From the NCBI GenBank assembly GCA_035536185.1, contig DATLOM010000044.1, positions 1 to 33,596 on the forward strand: a stretch of DNA of 33,596 nucleotides. Direction: 5' to 3'. Shown here in pieces: positions 15,336-23,473 of this stretch (within the stretch, counting starts at the first letter, position 1; each line of letters starts with the position of its first letter). The stretch comes from GCA-2861595 sp035536185. Its GTDB lineage: Bacteria > Actinomycetota > Acidimicrobiia > Acidimicrobiales > GCA-2861595. The position numbers and the translations under genes are program-made. The notes beneath the pieces were generated by a model. That model ran no database searches. It had not been told where the DNA came from and saw only the letters and a program-made list of their open reading frames with translations.

Positions 15336-18300
15336 TCATGACACGACTAGCGATTGTTCGGGGTTGCCGATGATCGGAGCATCCGCCCGCAGGTTCTCGA
15401 TGCCGGCACCGAGAACCTCGCCGGCGCCGAGCATGGTGGTGATCTCCAGGTAGCCCCACCGGCCGAAGCCGCCGTGGTTGTTGACGGCGGTGCACCACTG
15501 GTCACGGGCGGTAGCGGCCTTCACGGCGGTGGGCCCTGGGCTCTTACGGCCTCCCGAAACCTCCACGATCAGGGTGCGCACGGTGTCGTCGTCGCCGGGC
15601 TCGTCGACCAGGCGGACGAGGAAGTCGGGCCAGTACTGGTGGGACTTGCCCTCCCAGACATAGGGGATGGTGAGGCCGAGGTGGTCGTTCTTGACGTAGG
15701 AGGCCACCCGGTCGTCGGTCTCCAGCAACCCCGCCACCGTCTCCTCCCACGTGTTGCCCTTGGGCCCGTCGAGCACCACCAGGTTCACGTGTGACTTGGT
15801 CGCCTCGATCACCACCTTGCGGGTGAGGAAGGCCACATCGTCGGTGGAGCCCTGGCTGTCGTAGCGACGGATGATCGGGAGCAGGATCTCCTGGCGGGCG
15901 TCGGGGTAGCGGACGACGGCGTTGAACAACGCCTCCGCCGCCTGCGCCTTGGGCTCGGCCAGCAACAGGCACCCGACCGGAGTGTCGGGGGAGAAGGTGA
16001 CCCGCTCGTGCGCCAGCCACCGCTTGGTGACGTCGACCAGGGCGGGGAACAGCCAGGGCTTGGTGGCGCCGTCGTGGCCGGGGAACTTGCGGCGCAGCAC
16101 GTCGGCGGCCACGGCGTACGCCACCTCCTGCGGGCGTGCACCACGCACCTCGGACAGCTCCTGCTCGTCCACCTCGCCGATCACGCCGCCGGTCTCGGTC
16201 CAGGTGGCCAGCAGGTCACGGTCGACATGGAGGGTGGCGGCGTTCTCGTGGTCGAACACGATCGGCTCCTCGGGCACCTCGACCCTGTAGCCGTCGAGCT
16301 TCGGGAAGGTGATCCGCAGTGGCAGGCGCTCGTCGAGGGCACGGACCTCGACGGCAGGGCGTGACGGGAGCGGGTGAGGGGGCGGCCGGTCGGTGGGGAT
16401 GAAGGCGAAGGGCACGCCGTAGACCTCGGCGTACTCGGGCTCGAACCGGCCGTCGGCGTTGGGCGCGTAGCTCCGCCGGCGCAGGCCGCGGCCCACCACC
16501 TGCTCGCACAGGAGCTGGCTGCCGAAGCGGCGGATGCCGAGGATGTGGGTGACGGTGTTGGTGTCCCAACCCTCGGTGAGCATCGACACCGACACCACGC
16601 ATCGCACGTGCTCGCCGAGCTTGCCCTTCTTTCCGACGGTGTTCATGACCTCGCGCAGCAGGTCCTCGTCGGTGAGCTTGTCGACGTCGGCACCGGGGTT
16701 GCGACGGCGGAACTCAGCCTTGAACACGTCGATCTCCCGCCCGGCGGCGGCCTTGAAGTCGTCCTTCATGGCGTCGCCCGACTCGAGCTGGGCGGAGTCG
16801 ATGAGGATCGTGCGGGGGCGCTCCACCCACCGCCCGTCGACCACGTTGGAGAGCAGGTCGAGCTGGCCCGGCCGGAGCACGACCTCGCCGTCGGCCCGCT
16901 CCACCTCCTGGCCGGCGATCCAGTCGTAGACCAGCTTGGAGACGATGGTGTTGGGGCACACCAGGATGAACACCGGGGGCGGCTCGCCGAGGGCGGCGAG
17001 CTCGTCCTGCCACTGAGTGAAGCGACGGTCGTAGCTGCGGTAGAGGCTGCGCATCGCCCCCTCCAGCTCGACCGGCGGTGTCCAGTCGGCATCGGAGGCG
17101 GCCTTGCGGCCGGCGCGCTTCGGCAGGTCGGCGCCCACGTGCTCCCAGAGGGAGAGGTAGGTGGGCAGCTTGCCGGTGGCGTCGTCGTCGACGGGCACCC
17201 TGGGCACCTTCACGATGCCGGACTCGATGGCGTCCATCAGCGAGAAGTCGCTGGCCACCCAGGGGAAGATGTAGCCCTCGTTGTAGCCGGAGCCGCCCAG
17301 GTAGAACGGCGTGGCCGACAGGTCGTAGATGGACTTGACGCCGATCTTGCGGACGATGGCCCGCAGGCCCCTGAACCAGACCCGCGCTCCCTCGTTGCGC
17401 TCCTTGGCCTCGGCGTCGAGAGGGCCGGCGTCGAGGGGCTTGTCCTGGTAGCAGTGGTGGGCCTCGTCGTTGAGGACGACGATCTCGCCCTTGCCGCGGC
17501 CGGCGAGGTCACGCAGCACCCGCTCGACCATCTGGGCGTCGGTCTCCTTGAAGGGGTCGACCTTCTTGCCGGCGGTGAGCAGCTTTCGGGTGTTGCCGGC
17601 GATGCCCCGGATCTCCTTGGCGTCGCCGAGCCGGAGGGTGTGGAAGTTGGTGATGTAGATGGACGCGTCGGCCAGGGTGGGCCAGAGGTCGGGGGGCACG
17701 AGGTCGCGCTCGCGGTAGTAGTTGCCGTCGTCGGCGGGGAGGAGGACCCGCAGCCGGTCGCGGATCGTGATGCCGGGCGTGACGATGAGGAACCGGTTGG
17801 TGAACCGGGCGTCTCGGGGGCTGAACGCCTTGTTGGCCGTCTGCCAGGCGATCAGCATCGCCATCACGATCGTCTTGCCCGTGCCGGTGGCCATCTTCAG
17901 CCCGACCCGCGGCAGGCCCTCGTTGTGCGTGCGGTTCTCGGCGTCGATGCGGACGCGGAAGTCGGGTTCTGCACGACGGCCTGCCGCCTCGGCCAGGTAG
18001 ATCGCCGTCTCCGCCGCCTCCCTCTGGCAGAACAGCACCCTGTCCTCGCGGGTGGGGTCGGCCCAGTGGCGGAGCAGCTTGCGGCTCACCGGGGTGACGC
18101 CTGGGTAATCGAAGCTGCGCCACCGGTCGACCCTGCCCCGGATGTCGTTGATCAGGGAGTTGACCTCCCTGCGTTCTCCGGTCACGTCGAAGTCGAGGGA
18201 CTCCTGTTCGGCCGGCTCAGTTTGGGCGGCACCCCGCCGGCGGCGCCCGACCGGGACGGGGATGTAGGACTCGCTGGGCCGACGGCCCACCTTCACCTCG

Positions 18301-18395
18301 CCGGTGGGACCGTTGGGCCCGAGGACGAAGTGCTCGGCCGGCGGCTCGTAGGGCGAGTTGAGTATGGGGTTCTCGAGGCTCCCCGCCGGCGTCAT
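15336..18395 (-). CDS. res: Type III-like restriction endonuclease (Res), helicase-nuclease
   Basis: A 1019-residue SF2 translocase-nuclease. The ATPase motifs are MATGTGKT (169-175), LNDEAHHCYQ (DEAH about 310-313), DLSATPFYLGG and motif VI EQVVGRGLRRR (about 631-641). The C-terminal nuclease region has YWPDFLVRL (Asp about 924) and LIVEVSGGRK (Glu about 945), then VNNHGGFGRWGYLEIT, typical of the Res subfamily paired with long Mod proteins. The usual catalytic Lys after the Glu reads Ser here; I recall close relatives being similar, so I do not infer loss of activity. ATG 18395 is chosen over upstream codons because TAACCT lies seven bases before it, the local leaderless pattern. The gene order is res then mod, the reverse of classic type III loci. 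Confidence 0.92.
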   Translation of the reverse strand: MTPAGSLENPILNSPYEPPAEHFVLGPNGPTGEVKVGRRPSESYIPVPVGRRRRGAAQTEPAEQESLDFDVTGERREVNSLINDIRGRVDRWRSFDYPGVTPVSRKLLRHWADPTREDRVLFCQREAAETAIYLAEAAGRRAEPDFRVRIDAENRTHNEGLPRVGLKMATGTGKTIVMAMLIAWQTANKAFSPRDARFTNRFLIVTPGITIRDRLRVLLPADDGNYYRERDLVPPDLWPTLADASIYITNFHTLRLGDAKEIRGIAGNTRKLLTAGKKVDPFKETDAQMVERVLRDLAGRGKGEIVVLNDEAHHCYQDKPLDAGPLDAEAKERNEGARVWFRGLRAIVRKIGVKSIYDLSATPFYLGGSGYNEGYIFPWVASDFSLMDAIESGIVKVPRVPVDDDATGKLPTYLSLWEHVGADLPKRAGRKAASDADWTPPVELEGAMRSLYRSYDRRFTQWQDELAALGEPPPVFILVCPNTIVSKLVYDWIAGQEVERADGEVVLRPGQLDLLSNVVDGRWVERPRTILIDSAQLESGDAMKDDFKAAAGREIDVFKAEFRRRNPGADVDKLTDEDLLREVMNTVGKKGKLGEHVRCVVSVSMLTEGWDTNTVTHILGIRRFGSQLLCEQVVGRGLRRRSYAPNADGRFEPEYAEVYGVPFAFIPTDRPPPHPLPSRPAVEVRALDERLPLRITFPKLDGYRVEVPEEPIVFDHENAATLHVDRDLLATWTETGGVIGEVDEQELSEVRGARPQEVAYAVAADVLRRKFPGHDGATKPWLFPALVDVTKRWLAHERVTFSPDTPVGCLLLAEPKAQAAEALFNAVVRYPDARQEILLPIIRRYDSQGSTDDVAFLTRKVVIEATKSHVNLVVLDGPKGNTWEETVAGLLETDDRVASYVKNDHLGLTIPYVWEGKSHQYWPDFLVRLVDEPGDDDTVRTLIVEVSGGRKSPGPTAVKAATARDQWCTAVNNHGGFGRWGYLEITTMLGAGEVLGAGIENLRADAPIIGNPEQSLVVS

Positions 18396-18402
18396 CGCAA
18401 CG

Positions 18403-18408
18403 AGGTTA
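18403..18408 (-). promoter_or_regulatory. Candidate -10 element of the res-mod operon (leaderless)
   Basis: TAACCT on the complement stands seven bases before the res ATG at 18395. No clear -35 is seen. Confidence 0.4.
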
Positions 18409-18512
18409 TGCCGCACCTGTGACCGGCCCCTCGTGTCAAGGGCGCAAACACCGCTACACCAAGCGGTGGTGCCGGTTGCGGCCAGCGCGTACCTCTGAGG
18501 GAACGCCACCCG

Positions 18513-18518
18513 TAGCAT
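18513..18518 (+). promoter_or_regulatory. Candidate -10 element of the TlpA-like gene (leaderless)
   Basis: TAGCAT is followed by exactly six bases and the GTG at 18525. No clear -35 is seen. Confidence 0.4.
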
Positions 18519-18524
18519 GCCGCG

Positions 18525-19124
18525 GTGAAGTCGCCTCGTGGCAGTCGCCGGATCTGGTGGGCATGCGTGGTGCTGGCCGGCACGGCGATCATCGGGGGCG
18601 CCGCCGCCCTCTCCTCCTCCGACGACGACAAGGCGGCCGAGAAGTCAGCGGGGCCGGGGCCGGGGCCGGAGCAGGCACGCGCCACCGGGGCCGGCAAGCG
18701 GGCTGCGGCCGTCGAGCTGCCCAACATCCGGGAGGGGGGGCCCGCCGTCTCCCTCGCCGCCCTGTCGGGCAAGCCGGTCGTCATGAACTTCTTCGCCTCG
18801 TGGTGCATCCCCTGTGCCAAGGAGCTGCCGGCCTTCCAGGCGGTCGCCGAGGAGACCAAGGGCGAGGTCGCCTTCATCGGCATCAACCACCAGGACAACC
18901 GGGAGGCGGGACAGGAGCTCCTGGACAAGACGGGGGTGCGGTTCGCCGCCGGCTACGACCCGAAAGGCGAGGTGGCCAGGGCCTTCGGTCTACGAGGCAT
19001 GCCCACGACGGTGTTCATCTCCGCCGACGGTCGCGTCCTGGCGCGCCTCAACGGGGAGATGAGCGCCCAGGAGCTCCGTGAGGCCATGGAGGAGCACTTC
19101 GGGCGCGCCACCCGGGCCAGCTAG
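18525..19124 (+). CDS. TlpA/ResA-type membrane-anchored thioredoxin
   Basis: The 199-residue protein has an N-terminal membrane anchor (about residues 8-29, RRIWWACVVLAGTAIIGGAA). A Pro/Gly-rich stalk follows, then a thioredoxin fold outside the membrane. The active site is WCIPC (Cys94 and Cys97) in MNFFASWCIPCAKELPAF. Further family features are VAFIGINHQDNREAG and the cis-Pro loop GMPTTVFI. Such proteins reduce disulfides of exported proteins or apocytochromes, so electron delivery outside the cytoplasm is the likely role; the exact partner is unknown. It starts at GTG, apparently leaderless. The PDZ-S16 protease gene follows 15 bp later, so the two are probably co-transcribed. Confidence 0.9.
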   Translation: MKSPRGSRRIWWACVVLAGTAIIGGAAALSSSDDDKAAEKSAGPGPGPEQARATGAGKRAAAVELPNIREGGPAVSLAALSGKPVVMNFFASWCIPCAKELPAFQAVAEETKGEVAFIGINHQDNREAGQELLDKTGVRFAAGYDPKGEVARAFGLRGMPTTVFISADGRVLARLNGEMSAQELREAMEEHFGRATRAS

Positions 19125-19139
19125 AACGCGACGTTCACC

Positions 19140-20123
19140 ATGCGCCTCCGCAGCTCCCTCTCCGTCGCCGCCACCGTGATCATCGGCGGCGTTGCCGTAC
19201 TTGTCCCCCTGCCGTTGGTGGTGATCAGCCCTGGCTCGGCCGAGGCCGTCCCCCCGAGGATCACCTTCGAGGGCGAGTCCAAGGACCACGTCACCGGCCA
19301 GCTGTACTTCATGACCGTGGCCGTCGGGCAGCCCACGCCGGTGGAGGCGCTGGCCGCCTGGCTCGACGACGACCAGGACGTCCTGCCCCGCCAGCGGGTC
19401 ATCCCGAAGGGGGTGGACGAGGACCAGTACGTCAAGGCCCAGCGCCGCATCTTCAGTGAGAGCGCCCGCGTGGCCGCCGCCGTCGGGCTGCGGGCCGCCG
19501 GCCGGGAGGTGCGCTTCTCGGGCAAGGGCGCCCACGTGGTCGCCGTGGTGCCGGGGAGCCCGGCCGAGGGGAAGCTGCGCGCCGGTGACGTCGTCGTCGC
19601 CGTGGACGGCCGGCCTGTGGGCCTGGCCTCCGACCTGATCGCCGTCACCGCCCGGGCCAAGGACGGCGACGTGGTGCGCCTCGCGGTCCAGCGGGACGGC
19701 AACGAGCGGGAGGTCGAGGTGACACTTCGCCGCCTCGGGGAGCTGGAGCGGCCGGCGCTGGGCGTGTCGATCAACACAGAGGCCTTCGACATCACCTTGC
19801 CCTTCCAGGTGAAGGTGGACCAGGGCCAGATCGGAGGACCGTCGGCCGGGTTCATGATCGCCCTCACCGTCTACGAGCTGGCCGAGAACGGCGACCTCGC
19901 CCGGGGGCGGCGGATCGCCGGCACCGGCACCATCGACGCCAGCGGGGCGGTCGGCCCGGTCGGCGGCGTGCCCCAGAAGGTGCGCGCCGCCCAGGCCGCC
20001 GGCGCCACCTTGTTCCTCGTCCCCCCCGACGAGCTGCAACAGGCCCAGGAGGCGGCCAGCAAGAAGATGAAGGTGGTGGCGGTGTCGACCCTCGACGACG
20101 CCATCCAGCTCCTCCGCCGCTGA
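19140..20123 (+). CDS. Membrane-anchored PDZ and Lon-type (S16) serine protease, YlbL-like
   Basis: The 327-residue protein has an N-terminal membrane anchor (about 8-29), a PDZ domain (about 120-200: GAHVVAVVPGSPAEGKLRAG, VVAVDGRPV) and a C-terminal Lon-type peptidase domain. The catalytic dyad is Ser235 in GGPSAGFMIAL and Lys280 in GPVGGVPQKVRAA, 45 residues apart as in Lon. There is no ATPase domain. Relatives such as Bacillus YlbL act at the outer face of the membrane; in B. subtilis YlbL takes part in clearing a DNA-damage cell-division inhibitor. The substrate here is unknown. It follows the TlpA-like gene in an apparent operon. Confidence 0.93.
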   Translation: MRLRSSLSVAATVIIGGVAVLVPLPLVVISPGSAEAVPPRITFEGESKDHVTGQLYFMTVAVGQPTPVEALAAWLDDDQDVLPRQRVIPKGVDEDQYVKAQRRIFSESARVAAAVGLRAAGREVRFSGKGAHVVAVVPGSPAEGKLRAGDVVVAVDGRPVGLASDLIAVTARAKDGDVVRLAVQRDGNEREVEVTLRRLGELERPALGVSINTEAFDITLPFQVKVDQGQIGGPSAGFMIALTVYELAENGDLARGRRIAGTGTIDASGAVGPVGGVPQKVRAAQAAGATLFLVPPDELQQAQEAASKKMKVVAVSTLDDAIQLLRR

Positions 20124-20163
20124 ACCCGCATCACGGGGGGTGGGCCAGTAGGCGGCTGGCCGG

Positions 20164-20212
20164 CGTTGCGAGTACATCAGGGGCGGAAACCGCCCGCTAT
20201 GTACTCGCAACG
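20164..20212. terminator. Long palindrome between convergent genes, probable bidirectional terminator
   Basis: Perfect 14-bp outer arms (CGTTGCGAGTACAT and its complement) enclose a 3x3 internal mismatch, then a 6-bp inner stem (GGGCGG/CCGCCC) with an AAA loop. It lies between the ends of the S16 protease gene and the oppositely oriented glycosylase gene, where a two-way terminator is expected. There is no U tract. Confidence 0.6.
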
Positions 20213-20246
20213 ATGGAAGGACAGGGCGGTGGCGGCCGAACCGGGA

Positions 20247-21032
20247 TCAGCGCTGGTGGGTGGGGCACCACCAGGTGGTGCGGCCGCCGACGATGCCGCG
20301 GGTGAGCGGCGTGGCGTCCTTCGGGCAGACGCCGCCGGGGGTGCGGGCCGGCCGTAGGTCGCCGGTGTGGGAGCCACCCCGGGCGATGAGGTCGGTGAGG
20401 GTGGACCGCAGGTGGCGGTGGAGGCGGCGCAGCTCGGCGGCGCTGAGGGACCCGGCGGGGCGGCGGGGGTCTAGGCCGGCCCGCCACAGCGTCTCGTCGG
20501 CCAGCAGGTTGCCGACGCCGGCCAGCCGGGCCTGGTCCATGAGGCGGGCCTTCAACGGCGCCTCGCTGTCGGACAGGGCCGAGCGCAGCGCCGCCGGCGT
20601 CACCGTCAGGGCGTCGGGCCCCAGGCCCGCCTCCGGCGGGTCCAGCAGAACGCCACCGAGCCGGCGGGGGTCGCGCACCACCAGCCGGCCGCCGTCGGCG
20701 AAGCGCAGGGCGAAGCGGTCCCAGGTCGCCACGTCGCGGTCGCTGGTGTAGAGCAGCTTGTCGACCCCTGCCCGCCCGTCGACCAGGAGCCGCCCGGTCA
20801 TGCCGAAGCGCAGGCCGAGCACCGGGCCGCCCGCCGCGGTGTCGAGCAGGAGCAGCTTGCCGGTGCGGCGGGCGGCCACGAAGTAGCGGCCCTCCAGGGC
20901 GGCGGTGACGCTGCCGGCGTCGAGCCCGCCCTTCAGGAACCAGGCGTCGGGCGCGTCGACCTGGACGATGGGCCGGCGCAGCGCCCGCTCCGCCAGCAAT
21001 CGATACGCCTCCACCTCGGGGAGCTCCGGCAT
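20247..21032 (-). CDS. Fpg/Nei family DNA glycosylase/AP lyase
   Basis: A 261-residue base-excision repair enzyme that removes oxidised bases and cuts the abasic site. Removal of the initiator Met exposes the catalytic Pro of PELPEVE, with the essential Glu next to it. The core shows RFGMTGRLLV, and the helix-two-turn-helix is RLAGVGNLLADETLW. The C-terminal zinc finger is a variant: CPKD...WWCPTHQR has C-x2-D and C-x2-H in place of two C-x2-C pairs, a form I recall in some actinobacterial members. Whether it prefers 8-oxoguanine (Fpg) or pyrimidine lesions (Nei) cannot be decided. ATG 21032 is set by MPELPE, with TACCTT eight bases upstream. It is divergent from the FrhB-like gene. Confidence 0.93.
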   Translation of the reverse strand: MPELPEVEAYRLLAERALRRPIVQVDAPDAWFLKGGLDAGSVTAALEGRYFVAARRTGKLLLLDTAAGGPVLGLRFGMTGRLLVDGRAGVDKLLYTSDRDVATWDRFALRFADGGRLVVRDPRRLGGVLLDPPEAGLGPDALTVTPAALRSALSDSEAPLKARLMDQARLAGVGNLLADETLWRAGLDPRRPAGSLSAAELRRLHRHLRSTLTDLIARGGSHTGDLRPARTPGGVCPKDATPLTRGIVGGRTTWWCPTHQR

Positions 21033-21040
21033 GGCCGCAG

Positions 21041-21046
21041 AAGGTA
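21041..21046 (-). promoter_or_regulatory. Candidate -10 element of the Fpg/Nei gene (leaderless)
   Basis: TACCTT on the complement lies eight bases before the ATG at 21032. It is identical to the box before the uracil-DNA glycosylase gene. Confidence 0.4.
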
Positions 21047-21062
21047 GTGGCGAGGGCCCACC

Positions 21063-21068
21063 TAGGAT
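21063..21068 (+). promoter_or_regulatory. Candidate -10 element of the FrhB-like gene (leaderless)
   Basis: TAGGAT lies seven bases before the ATG at 21076. Confidence 0.4.
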
Positions 21069-21075
21069 TTTCCCG

Positions 21076-22257
21076 ATGGCTGAGCGGTGGACGGCACAAT
21101 GGAAGGAGCTTTTCGAGGAGGTCGTCACCAGCGGCCTCTGCACCGGCTGTGCCGGCTGCGTGGTCGCCTGCCCCCACGACGTGCTCGGCTACAAGGACAC
21201 CGACGGCGTCTACCGGCCCTTCCATCTGGAGGAGGAGCTGGGCCCGGCCAACTGCATCCACGGGGAGAAGGGCTGCACGTCCTGCACCCGGGCGTGCCCC
21301 CGCTTCCGCTCCTGGGAGCCCGAGCTGGACAACCATCTCTTCGGCCGCACCCGCGCCCCCGACGAGATGGCCGGCGTCTCCAAGGACATCATCCTGGCCC
21401 GGGCCACCAACCCCGAGGTCCACCAGAAGGGCCAGGACGGCGGCCTCGTCTCGGCCATCCTGCTGTGGGCCATCGACCACGGCTACATCGACGCCGCCCT
21501 CGTCTCCTACCTGGAGGGCGACGGCACGAGCTGGAAGGCCATCCCCGGTGTGGCCAAGACGCGAGAGGAGATCCTCGCCGCCGCCGGCAGTCGCTACACC
21601 TACTCGGCCAACACCATGGCGTATGCCGAGGCCGTGGCCGGCGGCGCCGAGAAGCTGGCCCTGGTGGGCATGAGCTGCCAGTCGTCGGTGCCGCCGGCGC
21701 TCACCGTGCGGAAAGCGGGAAAGCCGGCCCGGCGCTTCGTGCTCAACATCGGTCTGCTCTGCTCGAAGACCTTCGACGACGCCATCTTCGAGGAGCTGTT
21801 CGAGGCCAAGTACGGGCTGAAGAAGCGGGACATGGTCAAGATGAACATCAAGGGCGTGTTCCAGATCTGGATGCGCAACGGCGACTACCACGAGGTCCCG
21901 CTCAAGGAGTGCCATGCCTGGACCCGCGAGGGCTGCAAGCTGTGCCCGGACTTCGCCGCCGAGCACGCCGACATCTCGACCGGCGGGATCGGCGCCTTCA
22001 ACGACTGGACGCTCACCATCGTGCGCACCGACATCGGGCGGGAGATCATCGTCAAGATGCTGGAGGACGGCACCATCGAGGGCCGCCCCGGCGACGACGA
22101 CCCCGGCGCCATCGCGTTGCTGCGCAAGCTGTCCATCGTGAGCCGGCGGCGGTGGCCCTCCACCGCGGTCAGCGGCCCCGAGGTCGGCGTGCCGCCCAAG
22201 AAGCCCAAGGCGCCGGCCGCCACCGCTCCCGCCCCCGAGCCGGCACCCGCCTCTTAG
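21076..22257 (+). CDS. Coenzyme F420 hydrogenase/dehydrogenase beta-subunit (FrhB) family iron-sulfur protein
   Basis: The protein has about 393 residues. Its N-terminus binds clusters: CTGCAGCVVACP, a classic C-x2-C-x2-C-x3-CP ferredoxin motif, then a second set CIHGEKGCTSCTRACP. The FrhB core follows: KGQDGGLVSAILLWAIDHGYIDA, SRYTYSANTMA, LVGMSCQSS, NIGLLCSKTF and ECHAWTREGCKLCPDF. The C-terminal 35 residues are Pro/Ala-rich and probably disordered. FrhB proteins move electrons between F420 or flavin and a partner. F420 use fits an actinobacterium, but the partner enzyme is not in this window. It starts at ATG 21076, divergent from the glycosylase, and ends three bases from the DinB-like gene on the other strand. 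Confidence 0.9.
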   Translation: MAERWTAQWKELFEEVVTSGLCTGCAGCVVACPHDVLGYKDTDGVYRPFHLEEELGPANCIHGEKGCTSCTRACPRFRSWEPELDNHLFGRTRAPDEMAGVSKDIILARATNPEVHQKGQDGGLVSAILLWAIDHGYIDAALVSYLEGDGTSWKAIPGVAKTREEILAAAGSRYTYSANTMAYAEAVAGGAEKLALVGMSCQSSVPPALTVRKAGKPARRFVLNIGLLCSKTFDDAIFEELFEAKYGLKKRDMVKMNIKGVFQIWMRNGDYHEVPLKECHAWTREGCKLCPDFAAEHADISTGGIGAFNDWTLTIVRTDIGREIIVKMLEDGTIEGRPGDDDPGAIALLRKLSIVSRRRWPSTAVSGPEVGVPPKKPKAPAATAPAPEPAPAS

Positions 22258-22260
22258 CCG

Positions 22261-22728
22261 CTACAGGGCCAGGGCGCGGCGGATCTGGTCGAGGTGGTTG
22301 CGGTCGTGGGCGACCATGTTGTCGGCCAGGGTGACCACGGTGAAGGGGCCACGCCGCCCGTGCACCCCCTCCAGGCCCCACTCGTCGTCCGACAGCGACT
22401 CGAGGATCCTGGTGTTGGCCTCCCGCAAGGAGCGCCAGCGCTGGAGCGAGTCACGCACCGCCGGTTCGAGCGGCCCGAACCGCTGCGCCCACACGTGCTC
22501 GTCGAAGGCCTCCAGCACGGGCCGGTCCTCGGTCAGCATCCGGCGCAGCCGCACGCCGTAGACGGCCTCGGTGTCGGCGAGGTGGGTGACGACCACCGCC
22601 GCGCTCCACTCCTCGCGGGCCGGCTCCCGCTTCAGGCGGGCCGGATCGGCGGCACCCACGAGGGACACCAGGTCCCTCGCCGTGGCCTTCAGTCGCTCGA
22701 CGGTCTGTTCACGGGCGCTCGTGCGCAT
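22261..22728 (-). CDS. DinB-like four-helix metal-binding protein
   Basis: The 155-residue protein has the DinB/YfiT pattern. The likely metal-binding histidines are in VVTHLADTEAVYG and in HDRNHLDQIRRAL near the C-terminus. EEWSAAVVVTHLADTE is close to the usual WS...HL opening. DinB-type proteins act as thiol-dependent S-transferases (mycothiol or bacillithiol) or have no known role; no substrate can be assigned. The ATG at 22728 has GAGGTG seven bases upstream and is preferred to two GTG codons just before it. The uracil-DNA glycosylase gene ends 12 bp upstream on the same strand, so the pair is probably an operon. Confidence 0.85.
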   Translation of the reverse strand: MRTSAREQTVERLKATARDLVSLVGAADPARLKREPAREEWSAAVVVTHLADTEAVYGVRLRRMLTEDRPVLEAFDEHVWAQRFGPLEPAVRDSLQRWRSLREANTRILESLSDDEWGLEGVHGRRGPFTVVTLADNMVAHDRNHLDQIRRALAL

Positions 22729-22740
22729 CACCACACCTCA

Positions 22741-23448
22741 TCACGCCCGGCCGGAGGAGACAACCCTGGCCCGTGAGAACACGGCGTCGAACATCTTCTC
22801 GGTGAGGGTCCCGGTGAAGGTGTTCTGCTGGCTGGGGTGGTACGAGCACAGCAGCGTGCGGCCATCGGGAAGGCCTACCTCCACCAGGTGGCCGAAGCGG
22901 GGACGGGGGCGCAGGGCCAGCATCCGGGCCACGACGTCGTAGGCGAACTGCCCCAGCACCACGATCACCTGTACGGATCGCAGCGCCTTCATCTCGCGGG
23001 CCAGGTATGGCAGGCAGGCGTCCCGCTCCGCCGGGGTCGGTTTGTTGGCGGGGGGTGCGCAACGCACGGCGGCGGCCACGTAGGCGCCGGCCAGGGCCAG
23101 GCCGTCGCCGGCGTGCACGCTCGTGGGCTGGTTGGCGTAGCCGGCCCGGTGGAGCGCCCGGTAGACCCAGTCGCCCGAGCGGTCACCGGTGAAGACCCGC
23201 CCCGTGCGGTTCCCGCCATGGGCGGCCGGCGCCAGCCCCACGACCAGCAGGCTGGCGTCGGGGTCGCCGAAGCCCGGCACCGGGCGTCCCCAGTAGTGCT
23301 CGCCGGCGTAGGAGGCCCGCTTCTCGGCCGCCACCAGCTCGCGCCACGCGACCAGCCTCGGACAGCGCCGGCAGTCGACGACCTCGGCGGTGACGGCAGC
23401 CAGCTCCGCGGCAGCTCCGGAGCCGGGCGGGGCGGCGGGGACAGCCAC
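22741..23448 (-). CDS. udgB: Family 5 uracil-DNA glycosylase (UdgB type)
   Basis: A 235-residue Fe-S glycosylase that removes uracil and other deaminated bases from DNA. Family 5 hallmarks are all visible: VGLAPAAHGGNRTGRVFTGD (motif A, with Ala where family 4 has Glu), SYHPSQQNTFTG (motif B), and cluster ligands in CRRCPRL and RCAPPANKPTPAERDAC. An EHYWGRPVPGFGDP block precedes motif A, as usual. GTG 23448 is preferred because TACCTT lies seven bases upstream; a longer frame would overlap the divergent phosphatase gene. It is followed by the DinB-like gene. Family 5 enzymes are common in high-GC actinobacteria and thermophiles. Confidence 0.93.
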   Translation of the reverse strand: MAVPAAPPGSGAAAELAAVTAEVVDCRRCPRLVAWRELVAAEKRASYAGEHYWGRPVPGFGDPDASLLVVGLAPAAHGGNRTGRVFTGDRSGDWVYRALHRAGYANQPTSVHAGDGLALAGAYVAAAVRCAPPANKPTPAERDACLPYLAREMKALRSVQVIVVLGQFAYDVVARMLALRPRPRFGHLVEVGLPDGRTLLCSYHPSQQNTFTGTLTEKMFDAVFSRARVVSSGRA

Positions 23449-23455
23449 AGGGCAC

Positions 23456-23465
23456 AAGGTACGTT
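23456..23465. promoter_or_regulatory. Overlapping divergent -10 elements (bidirectional leaderless promoter)
   Basis: AAGGTACGTT holds TACGTT on the plus strand (23460-23465), eight bases before the phosphatase GTG at 23474, and TACCTT on the minus strand (23461-23456), seven bases before the glycosylase GTG at 23448. The two boxes share one TA step, so only one polymerase could occupy the site at a time. Confidence 0.45.
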
Positions 23466-23473
23466 GGCCGTTC

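Noticed and set aside
15336..15520. Possible loss of nuclease activity in Res (Ser in place of the catalytic Lys after Glu)
   Set aside because: The surrounding block (VEVSGGRK...VNNHGGFGRWGYLE) is well conserved and, as I recall, relatives also lack Lys at that place. Another Lys may serve.
16374..18422. Long plus-strand open frame (682 codons) across res
   Set aside because: It is antisense to the res motifs, with composition typical of a high-GC shadow frame and no recognisable domain.
20247..20330. Broken zinc finger in the Fpg/Nei protein
   Set aside because: C-x2-D and C-x2-H in place of two C-x2-C pairs looks like a subfamily variant rather than damage; spacing and flanking GRTTWWC are intact.
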